From positions 500,001 to 564,000 of the forward strand of contig NC_090169.1 in assembly GCF_017916325.1 (NCBI RefSeq): a DNA stretch of 64,000 nt, read 5' to 3'. The notes under the pieces are model-generated. The model saw only the letters and a program-made list of their open reading frames with translations, was not told the DNA's origin and ran no database searches. The DNA is from Leishmania martiniquensis (lineage: Eukaryota > Euglenozoa > Kinetoplastea > Trypanosomatida > Trypanosomatidae). Within the stretch, counting starts at the first letter, position 1, and the number at the start of each line of letters is the position of its first letter. Below, piece after piece: positions 10,382-20,700 of the stretch. Both the position numbers and the translations under genes were made by a program.

Positions 10382-13300
10382 GGGCCACAGTCGAGTAGTG
10401 AAAGGGGGAACAGCGGCAGAGGAGTGGCAATGGCGCAATAGTGCACACGGAAGAGGGCCGTTAGAAGAGTATGAGGGGAAAGAGATAATGCCGTGTATGG
10501 GCGATGGAGTGTCTTTGTGCTTGCATAGGCGTAGACGTGCACATGCTGCATATTTGTGTGCGTGTGTGTTCGGTTCCAACGGGAGAGTGGGGCGATGCGT
10601 GATGCGCGCCACATCGACAGCGAGGCGGAGAAGGAGGAGGGGAGAGAGCGGAGCGTCGGGATGGAGGGGGGGCGCCGAGGTCAGTGGGCGGCACGGCGAG
10701 GCGCGCCGCAACGGCAGCGGGGGTGAGACAGCCGCGCAGGAAGAGGGGGCCCGGCGGAAAGGGCACAGGGAGCTGCTCGCTGCCTCCCCCCGCAAGCCCT
10801 GCCTTTCGTCTCCGCCGCTGCACAGCGCGCCGTCTGCTGCTTTCTGTTGCTTTTGTTCCTCGTGCGGCCGTCAGAGCACCGGCGTGGCGCCTCGGCAGCG
10901 GCGTATGTCTGTGGAGAGTGGCAGCAGCGCCGACTCCGCAGCGCGGCAAGAGAGAAAGCGGAAAAGAAGCGAAGAGCGGCGGGTGCCCGCAGCGACTCCG
11001 CATGTGCGCGCGAAGGCGTTCCCCCGCCTCGCATTGGCGCTCGCTCCCTCATCGCCGAGGGAGGGCGTGGAAGGACCTCCCGCCGAGCAGTGAGATCCCC
11101 AGGGCGCCGCCGCAGCTGCTGCCAACGTCGCCGCGGGCGGTCCGAGTTGCCCTTCGTTCTCTCCCTCCGCTGTCTGGCCGGTGCGCCTGCGCCCTCTTCC
11201 GTAGCCATGCCACGATTCCGCTCCACGAGGGGGAGGGTGGGGGAGGCGAGGAGACACACACGTTGTGCGGGCACGACGGTAATGAGGGGGAGGGCGGTAG
11301 GGGGCGCACAGAAGAGAGCACGACGGCGTCGGCACAGCCATCCTGCATCCACGCGCCGCCTTGCAGCACAGCACGGAAGCCCTGGCCCTCCCGCACCGCT
11401 CGGCCCCTCGGCGGGCTTCTCTCGCCGGGCTGTACGCAGCGGGCCGTGCATCACCCATGGCAGGGGTGACTCGCGGAGCCGCGCAAGGGCGAGGCCGCAG
11501 CGTCAGCCTACCAGCTCCGGCGGCTTCGCGCTGCCGAGCAGCTTCTCCGGCGGCCCCAGCGCCACCACAGCTGCTACGCGCAGCGCACAGACAGATGCCG
11601 ACGGCGCCTCGCCGTCCGGTGCTCGACCAGCATGTGAGAGGGAGTGCGCGTGACTGCGCATGTGGGCTTCTGGCGTTGATGTGCGGGTGGCTGCGCCCCC
11701 TTCCCAACGGTCGGCCCGCATCGCCACCGCGTTTACCCGAGAAGCCTTCACGAGGCCAGCGCCAAAGTACAGCAGAGAGGAGAGGGGAGCATCGAAAGAC
11801 GTGAGTGCAGGAGGAGGCGCGTGGCCAGGGAGACACACATGCTCGGACATACACCGACACACGAGAGCGCGCAGAGCACAGCCCTGCCGTTGTGCGGTCG
11901 CAACGAGACCGGCGCTCCCTCAGCCCCTTCCCTCGCAGCAGAGGTGAGAGGGACGGAGAGGGGGGGCGGCGGGCGCAGCAGTGGCGGCGGCGGCGCTGTT
12001 GGCGTGAGCGAGTTGAAGAACGGAAGCACAAGTGAGAGGGGAAAGGAATGCGCTCACAAAGATTTCATGAGAAGCAATAAAAGGAAGCAAGGGGAAGCGC
12101 ACCTCGCGCACGCGTCTGCCACCTCAGGCGGAGGCGAGCAGGTGTGCGAAGCTTCGCTGTGTTGGTGTGCGCTTATGCACTGTTGGTGTTGCATTGCTGT
12201 GAAGCTCGGTGGTGCTCGTCTGCCAGGGGCAGTGGGGTACTTGCTTTACAGGTCATTGCACCACGAGCAGCTCAGCAACAATATAAATATATATATATAT
12301 ATATATGGAAGCACATCACTCACCTGCTTCTGTTGCGCCACGGCTATCCCCTCGCCAGCCAGGGCGGACCACGTGCCGTCCGATCGGGCCATGCGCCCAA
12401 CAGACGCTTGGCGTCCCTCCGCGTCCCTGCCTCGACGGGTGCTGCGTGATCGGCAGCAGAGGCACCTGCGCGGACTGCACGCCTCGATCCTAGCAAACGG
12501 CGTTCAGGGTCCTGCTCGAGGGCGGCGGCGGCAGCGGCCGTGCGGGGAAACGCGGGGCGACTGGAAAACACGCCCGCGGGGGCCGAGGCGTTGTGCAAGA
12601 AAAGTGGACAGTGCGCACAAATGGGGTCTAGACGACTCATTGGTGAAAGGCGGGCGGTGAGGCAAACAGAAACACTCAGAGCCCATGAGGGGCGAGTGGG
12701 ATGACAAGTACGCAACGACTGCAGATAGCCGCGAGCCGAGAGTGAGGCGAAATGGCACACGCGAGTGTGCCTCTTTGGAGGAGGGCGTTTTTATGCTTTA
12801 CTTTTGATTCCACTCGTTTCCGCGTCGACGCTCTCCGCTCGGCGGGTATGCGCACCTCTCACGCAGCGCGGCTCCCGCTGCCGCTGCACGCGCCATCTCC
12901 GCCCCTTGGCTGGGCTGCTGCCGCCTTGGTGCCTTCCGTCTCTCGACCGGCCCCTTCGCGGGCACGCACAGAGAGAGAGAGAGTGCGAGGCGGAAGCAGC
13001 GACAACGGAGACGAGCACACGTGCAGCGGCGGGTGCACGCAAAGGAAAGAGAGAGGACCCGCAGCGGCAGAGGGGAGGGGGCGGGCGGCGAGGATGAGTT
13101 GGCCAGCGCCACGTCTGCGTTGCCCACTGTAGACCGCCGCACAGATGGGTAGCGCAGTGAGCAGAACAGCAAAGAAGCCGAGAAGCAAACAGTGCAGAAG
13201 AAGAGAGACGCCGCGGCAAAGACAGCGGCAGCGGCGCCCCGCGGCGGGTGTGGTGGGATAGGTGTGGGCGCACGTCAGTGCAGCCCTGAGAGCGCGCCAG

Positions 13301-13493
13301 CAGTGCCGCACATGCACGCGTGGGAAGGCAGCGGGAAGCAGAGGCCGGCGACAGGCAGACGCGAGGGCGCGCAGTATTCGCTCCTTCCCTCTCTCTCCCG
13401 CTGGCGCCCTGGCGCTCACACCCCGTCTTATCGCCGGCCCCTTCGTGTCCCCCTCTCTGGCTGCGGGCGCCCTCTGCGGATTCGATCGGCGGA

Positions 13494-14021
13494 CTAGCAG
13501 GGAAGAAACAAAAAGATGATGTCGAGGACGCCCAGACACCAGGCCACCACAAAAAGAACAAAACCAGTCGCAAATGCAAAGCCGTCGGTCAGAATAATGC
13601 AGCCGAAGCCCTCGAACGCGCGGTAACTGACCACCATGGAGGCCCAGACAACGCACAGAGTGGCGCTGCCGATGATGCTGAGCCCCAGGCAGAGCCAGCG
13701 CAGGTAAAAGCAGACACATGTGCAAATGAAGCCCAGAATGGTCGTGAGGCCGTACAGGACGATGGAGATGATGACAAAGACCTGCGCAAGGCGAAAGCGT
13801 TTACGCTGGTTGGGGCAATTCTCCCAGAGAGTATCCGTAGATGACGTGTACATCTGAGAGTGGCAGCCTGTCTTCAGGCCCCAAAGCGTTACGCATAGCT
13901 CCCTGCCTAGAGGCGATGGAGCGGCCTCACGAAAAATCTCGATCGGCGTACCCGCCACCACCAAAGCAAACGCGACCAGCTGCACAATCGCATAGAGGAG
14001 AACGCCGATGTTGCACCTCAT
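13494..14021 (-). CDS. Amastin surface glycoprotein, copy 3
   Basis: Third identical 175-aa amastin, the first to be transcribed in the minus direction. It has the same start context (ATG at 14021, 25 bases after GGCCCAG), four predicted helices and the C43-C53 loop signature. Its upstream neighbour on the transcript is the glycosomal acyltransferase gene, separated by 3.7 kb. Identity between copies in coding and non-coding DNA argues for concerted evolution of the whole unit rather than selection on protein alone. Confidence 0.95.
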   Translation of the reverse strand: MRCNIGVLLYAIVQLVAFALVVAGTPIEIFREAAPSPLGRELCVTLWGLKTGCHSQMYTSSTDTLWENCPNQRKRFRLAQVFVIISIVLYGLTTILGFICTCVCFYLRWLCLGLSIIGSATLCVVWASMVVSYRAFEGFGCIILTDGFAFATGFVLFVVAWCLGVLDIIFLFLPC

Positions 14022-14045
14022 CGTGGCAGGTCGGAGCGAAACGCA

Positions 14046-14047
14046 CT
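14046..14047 (-). promoter_or_regulatory. Candidate trans-splice acceptor, amastin copy 3
   Basis: Same context as the two other copies, 25 bases before the ATG at 14021. Confidence 0.4.
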
Positions 14048-15141
14048 GGGCCACAGTCGAGTAGTGAAAGGGGGAACAGCGGCAGAGGAGTGGCAATGGC
14101 GCAATAGTGCACACGGAAGAGGGCCGTTAGAAGAGTATGAGGGGAAAGAGATAATGCCGTGTATGGGCGATGGAGTGTCTTTGTGCTTGCATAGGCGTAG
14201 ACGTGCACATGCTGCATATTTGTGTGCGTGTGTGTTCGGTTCCAACGGGAGAGTGGGGCGATGCGTGATGCGCGCCACATCGACAGCGAGGCGGAGAAGG
14301 AGGAGGGGAGAGAGCGGAGCGTCGGGATGGAGGGGGGCGCCGAGGTCAGTGGGCGGCACGGCGAGGCGCGCCGCAACGGCAGCGGGGGTGAGACAGCCGC
14401 GCAGGAAGAGGGGGCCCGGCGGAAAGGGCACAGGGAGCTGCTCGCTGCCTCCCCGCAAGCCCTGCCTTTCGTCTCCGCCGCTGCACAGCGCGCCGTCTGC
14501 TGCTTTCTGTTGCTTTTGTTCCTCGTGCGGCCGTCAGAGCACCGGCGTGGCGCCTCGGCAGCGGCGTATGTCTGTGGAGAGTGGCAGCAGCGCCGACTCC
14601 GCAGCGCGGCAAGAGAGAAAGCGGAAAAGAAGCGAAGAGCGGCGGGTGCCCGCAGCGACTCCGCATGTGCGCGCGAAGGCGTTCCCCCGCCTCGCATTGG
14701 CGCTCGCTCCCTCATCGCCGAGGGAGGGCGTGGAAGGACCTCCCGCCGAGCAGTGAGATCCCCAGGGCGCCGCCGCAGCTGCTGCCAACGTCGCCGCGGG
14801 CGGTCCGAGTTGCCCTTCGTTCTCTCCCTCCGCTGTCTGGCCGGTGCGCCTGCGCCCTCTTCCGTAGCCATGCCACGATTCCGCTCCACGAGGGGGAGGG
14901 TGGGGGAGGCGAGGAGACACACACGTTGTGCGGGCACGACGGTAATGAGGGGGAGGGCGGTAGGGGGCGCACAGAAGAGAGCACGACGGCGTCGGCACAG
15001 CCATCCTGCATCCACGCGCCGCCTTGCAGCACAGCACGGAAGCCCTGGCCCTCCCGCACCGCTCGGCCCCTCGGCGGGCTTCTCTCGCCGGGCTGTACGC
15101 AGCGGGCCGTGCATCACCCATGGCAGGGGTGACTCGCGGAG

Positions 15142-15309
15142 CCGCGCAAGGGCGAGGCCGCAGCGTCAACAGACGCAGGCACAAAGGGAGGAGACGGCCG
15201 CATATGCGCCGCGCAGCAAGCAGCGCCACCGCATCGAGAGTCGTCGCCGCGCTCCATTGCAACTTCACAAGACTCGGCGAGGAGGGGGCGGCGGGGGAGG
15301 AGGAGCGCC
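15142..15309. repeat. Right-edge copy of 168-bp direct repeat flanking the amastin array
   Basis: Matches 3678-3845. It begins inside the end of unit 3 and continues 141 bases past the point where internal junctions jump to the next unit. Beyond 15309 the two edges diverge (GTCGGAACGG here, CTCGGCTCCC at the left). Confidence 0.9.
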
Positions 15310-17743
15310 GTCGGAACGGACTACACTGGGACTGACGATAAGCCGGCCAGCTGCGCTGCTTGGCATGTGTTTACAAGCTGCATGGCGCTCATCGACAGAG
15401 GAGCGTTCGTAATCGCGGCAGGTCGCGCGGGGTGGGAGCGGGGCGGTCGGTGGGCGTGGCAGCCACTATTAGCATTTCCTCAGGGCTTGCGTAAAGCCGT
15501 CTTGGGACGACGCTGGTCACGTTCCTCACTCCCTAATTGCGCTGCACAGAGCACTGGGCCGGTTTGCTCGATTCCCCTACCTCACTCGTGGACACAACAT
15601 GAGCCGGCTCTTAATGTGGCCGCGCTCTTTAACCGCCATAGACGAGGGCAGAAGTCGCAGCACCCAGCGGTGCCTGCCGTGTCGAGGGCTGTATCGCCCG
15701 TGACGGCGGCACCTGGTCCCCCCTGCGGCTCAGCGGGCACGCTCTCTTTCATTGGTGCCCCTCGTTGCTGCGGGCGGGCCGGCGCGAACAGCAGCGGAGC
15801 AATGAGTGGAGGAGGTCGAAGGCTCGTCGCGAGCTGCTTCTTCTCCTTGGAGCAGGTGCAGCCCTCGAGGAGATGCGTGCACGACTCGAACGCCCGCATC
15901 CACCCTATTAGCAGCCTGTTGGCTGCGTCATCCCCTATTCGAGGCGCTACGCGCGGAAGAGGTCCGCTTTTTCACCGCCTCCGAAACCTATGAGGTGCGA
16001 TGGGCCGCGGGTGTCATCCTCGTGCAGCGCCGCCAATGTGGGGCAGCGCGAGCGTCCCCCACTCAGGCGAGAAGCACACGCACAGGCGCCTTTGCAGGGC
16101 AAAACCATCGCCACCGAGCGTAAGGGCTCCTCCCCTCAGCACCATGAGCGCCACCGCCGCATGCAGAGTATCCCCGTTTGGCATGGCTGATACAGCGCGA
16201 GTGTGCTCCTTGTCAGCATTACCAGTGCGGTACTCGCGATAGTTGCAGGGAAACGCTCTCAGGGTGAGGAGCCGTGCGAAAAGGTTAAATGAGGGAAGAA
16301 GAAATGCTGTGGAGAAGCAGGTGAGAAAGGGAGGCGCTTCAGGGCTGAGCTGTGTGTGTGTGTGGGGGGGAGGTATGACAGGCTGAGGTGCTGCGAGGCC
16401 GGTGGATGAAAAAAGCGTAGGCGTTGTTGTTGTGGACGCTGCAGCACATGGAGGTCAAGTCCTCTGCACGAAGATACGTACGCTGGAGACGTTTTGTATA
16501 GGAAAGCGGTAGCGTTGCAGCGTCAGTGAATCCTTGGATCGGAGACGAGAGAGGCTGCTGCGGTGGGTGGAGGGACGGAGAGAGTGAAGGGAAGAGGGAG
16601 TGAAGGGAAGAGGAAGTGGACGACTCTGATACAGCCACAAAACGGTGTGCCCCACTGTGTGCCTTAAGCTTGTACTTCCGGCAGCCCTACCTTCTTGAGA
16701 GAGGAAGGTGAGAAAGGGGGCCGGAGGCTATCGAGCTAGAAGAAGGAGGCGCGGGCTCGCCAGCGACGATGATCGTGGCTTCGTGCGCTTTCGCGTTGCA
16801 TGGTGACGCTCTTCTCTGTTGAGGGGGCAGCGACAGGGCGCTGTGCGAAGGAAGGTAACGCCACCACCCACAAAGCAAATCGCATTGGTGCCCTTACTGA
16901 AGTTTGTTGTCTCTTACTGAGTGTTCCGTTCTGTTTGTGCGCCGCGCCGCCTCTCTCTCTAATCCTCTCGTTCGCTCTGTGTGTGTGTGTGTCTGAGGTT
17001 CAGAGAAGGACTGTTTAAGCTGGTCAAATCAGAAGGAGACCGAAGATTTGTGCGTGTTGGGGAGGGGGGCAAGAGGAAGGGAAGAGACAAGGCGAAGAAG
17101 GGAAAGCGCTTATGTGAAGGCGAGGTGAACGGCACGCGCCGCACCACGAGAAAGAAAGGGAGAGGGAGAGGGGAGTGGGACTGCACGAGACTGGGGAGGG
17201 AGGAGGAAAGAGGTAAGATGCGGAGAGGGGAAAACTGGAAAAAGCAAAAAAATACATTCCGACATTAGCTCCATCTCTCAAGCTCACCCCCGTGCGTGTT
17301 CAATGCGTGCGCAACAACAGGAAGCGCGGACGCAAGGCGGTGAGAGAAGGGGAAAGGCGTGTGGCGGGGTGGCGCTGATACCCTGCGCATCCGTAGAGGA
17401 CCGTAAACGATCTCAGGGAGGCGCCAAACGGAGAAGGGATCACAGAGAACGTGGAGAGAGGGTGGAAGACATCTGCGTCACACCTCGCCGCACTCTGTAC
17501 CCTTCAAACACCGGCCTTGGTGGACTTCCATTGGAAGCAGCGCAGAGGAAGCGATGAACAGTGGGGGGGGAGGGGCGAGTGCTACTTTGCTGATGCATGC
17601 GCCCGCGCACTTCTCGCTACCCATCGGAGCACTGCCGCTGCGCGATGCCTCTCTCTCTCTCTCTTCCCTACGCTTTGCCGTGGGCACCCCCCTCTCCTCC
17701 CCTCTCTCCTTCCTCAAGCGGGGCACCGCGCCGCATGAGGCCC
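15310..17743. other. Intergenic region between amastin array and acyltransferase
   Basis: 2.4 kb with no convincing gene. Pyrimidine- and purine-rich tracts occur at 16260-16640 and 17040-17240, and a short (TG)n near 16355. The part at 15560-16240 has higher-complexity, transcript-like sequence that could be a degenerate retroposon or the acyltransferase 3'UTR; I cannot tell which. Confidence 0.4.
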
Positions 17744-20700
17744 TCACATCTTGGAATGGTGCATCAGCTCCCGGTACACCCTCAAAATACGCTCTTGAAT
17801 GGCCTCTTTTCCAATGCACCTCTCTGCCTCTGTGGAGGGGTGCCAGCACAGAGCCTGCATCTGTCCCGACAGCGCGTCGAGGCGAGCGAGCGCTGCCTCT
17901 TGCCCTAAAGACCCAATCGTGTACGCCACGACGCCGCTGTTGACCTTCGACTGGCCAAGCACCGCTATTCCCGAGGGACGCTTAAGCTGCAAGACTGAGA
18001 GTGCGACGAGGCTCTCGTAGTAGTGCTGCAGTGACTCTTTGTTGGCTGCCACGACGTAAAACAGTTTGCGCTCTGCGTAGAGGTCGCTACACACTCGCTG
18101 CGTCGTTGTCAACACATCCGCAGCGCCGAGGAGCTTGCCTGGGAACGCCGCCAGCAGTGTCGAGGCGGTCACCAGCACCGCGTAGAGCGCCTCCACATGA
18201 GGGCAGATAAGCTGAAGGAGGAAGTAGAAGTACTGTGTAACAGGTACGTGCACGACAGTGCCGCCGCACGAGTTGGTGCTCGACAGCTCGAAAGGAGCGG
18301 TGCTCTCCTCCAAGCAGTGCTGCTGAAGTCGGCTTAAAGTGCACTCCAGCCACGAGGCAAAGCTCATCGGCGCCGCGGCAGCATAGATGGGAAACTCTAC
18401 GGAGAGCAGCCTCTGTAGCAGCTGCGTCTGGCTCTTCAGGACGTCCGCATTCACGGATCGGACTCCGAGCAGCATCCCCCCTGTGGCGTCGGATGGCTGA
18501 CGGTGCGGCGTTGTGGCGGAGCCGAATGCTTGCGCGACGATGGCGATGAGTGCCTCGTCAACACAAACGTGGATAAGCTGGTTGGTGCTAATGTTGACGG
18601 CGATCCTAGTAACCACGTCCTTGGAACGGTACGCCACCCCCGACATATCGCCCGTGATATGGAGGTAGCGGTAGAGGTTGACCAGCGCGAGAGTCACGAG
18701 CCGGTCAGGGCTCAACTCATCAGCCTCCTTTGAAAGCTGAGCACCGCGGTGGCGCAAGAGACCACGCAGCCACTGAACCCCCTGCCGCACCTTTTCCAAA
18801 GGCATGACAGCTGCCGCGGCCGGTGCCGTTGCGGTGGTGTCACTGCCCTCCTTCAGCTGTGTGCTTGATGGGCTGCAGTAGGGGCCGAGGCACTCCACTA
18901 CCGCAGACACCATAGATGCAGGGGTGATGACCGTGTTACGCTGTAGTCTGTATATCAGGTGCCATGCGATGGTGGCGAGCAGAGGGGCCGGGGTGATCTG
19001 GCGGTCATCGGCCATGGACGGGGTGGTGTCGAGTGTCTTGCGTCCCGACGCGGTATTCGCTGCTGCCGCCGCCGATCTGCTGAGGTGCTCGCCATGGGGT
19101 TGGAGTGGTGGCGGGCACTTCAGCGGGTGCTTTTTGAGGGAGCGCAGCGACACTGGCTCTCCGACGTGAATGTTAATGTTGCCGTGCATGCGGTTGAGTA
19201 GGCTGCGCGCCTTCAGCATGTTCATCGGGCTCTCCTTCGGCTTTGGAACTCCCAGCAGCTCCTTGGCGTGTGTGGTGGCCTCGAGTACCTCGTCGTAGGA
19301 CAGGCTGACCGGCACCATGAGCACGTCGTCCAGCTCTTGCTGGCCCGGCTCGTAGAAGGTGTCGCAGACAAACTTGAGAAGGCCCATTCTCGGCGCCATC
19401 GTCTTGCCGGTGCGACTTCGCGCCCCTTCAATAAAAAACTCTAGCGGACGACGCGCACGTACGAGGTGCCGCACGTACCCCTTCAACAGTGCGGCATACA
19501 GAGGGTCGCCGCGGAAGGAGCGACGCATGAAGAAGGCGCCGCTGCCCCGCATCAGGGCCGCGACGATGCCCATGCTAAGAAAGTTTTCCCCAGCTACGAT
19601 GTGCGGCAGCGGCAACTGCATAAGCGCAAGCACCTCGGACAGAACAAGGAAGTCAATATAAGAGCGGTGCAGCGGGACCAAGACGACGGCAACGCGCGGC
19701 ATGGCGAAGTAGCGGTGGAGGCGCTCATAGGCACCGCCATTGACGTCGATGCGACCGTAAATACGGCGGAAGACGGAAAGGACCATTAGCCCCGTCGCAC
19801 GGCACGGAACGTGATTCAGTGTATCGCCGCATTGTAGCAAAATGCGCTTCGCATGGGCCTCCACGTCTTTCTTGGATGCCCCATCTTTGGCAGCCAGAGC
19901 GGTCATGAGCCGCTGGATATCAGGTTGCGCAATGATAGCGGTGAGCACCTGCGGTGTCATGCCAGGTGTCATGTCAGCACGCCAGCCGTTCGCTGTCATG
20001 CCGATGCGGTGGAGAAAGACGAAGGGATCCAAATACTTGCGCGTAAAAGTCGGAAGCGGCGGAATGCGCCCGGCCCCGTGGTACACAATATCATTGGTGA
20101 AGTGCCGCCGCGGCTCTGGAAAGGCGAAGGAGTCGTTTGCAGCCACAGCTTTTGGGTTGGTGGGCGACGGTGTCGCTGCGCTCGCAGACGCCCGTTCGAC
20201 TGGAGCATTGCCCACGGGAGGATTGCGCACCACCCCTACGATGCTTGCGATGTCAACCACCGGTGGTGCAGGGAAGCGGCTCCCATCTTGATGAACGCCG
20301 GATAAAGAGCACAGAACACGCCGTGCCAGGTGCTCCAGCACCGCCCGTGCGACCACCGATACATACGCCTCCCAGTCGACTTCGACGAGCGCGACACACT
20401 GGTGGTAGGGCATTAGGGCATAGTTGGATGCCAGACGACGCAGCAGCGAGTAGTAAAGCGCTACGTTGAACTCATCAAGTCGGTATGGTCGCGCAGCAAA
20501 GGACGAGGGCGCTGTGCCCGTGCTCGCAGGGAAGACGGCAGCGGGTGCCTTGTCTCGCACCGCTGCCTCGCGTGCAATGCGCTGGATGCAGCCGACCGTG
20601 CCATCCATTTGCGCGACATACGCCTTGAGCACCTGCGCCACCTCAGCCTTTACGACTTCTGCCTCCATGAGGCGCTGCCGCTGCTGATACGCGCGCCACC

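Larger units (their letters stand above)
7834..11495 (-). repeat. Amastin tandem unit 2 (3662 bp)
   Basis: Second head-to-tail copy. Compared with unit 1 it lacks one C near 9212 and one near 9731, and has one extra C near 9573, one extra G near 10671 and one extra C near 10791. No difference was seen inside the amastin CDS. The junction with unit 1 (around 7834-7843) joins the right-edge-type sequence directly to unit sequence without the 478-bp segment. Confidence 0.95.
11496..15158 (-). repeat. Amastin tandem unit 3 (3663 bp)
   Basis: Third copy. It has one extra GA in the run near 12970, a shorter C run near 14452 and a shorter G run near 14333 than unit 2. After its end the sequence continues into the right-edge 168-bp repeat rather than into another unit start. 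The true copy number in the genome may be higher, because near-identical arrays collapse in assembly. Confidence 0.95.

Noticed and set aside
15310..16250. A fourth, decayed amastin or a tuzin gene beside the array
   Set aside because: No amastin signature, helices or tuzin motifs in any frame.
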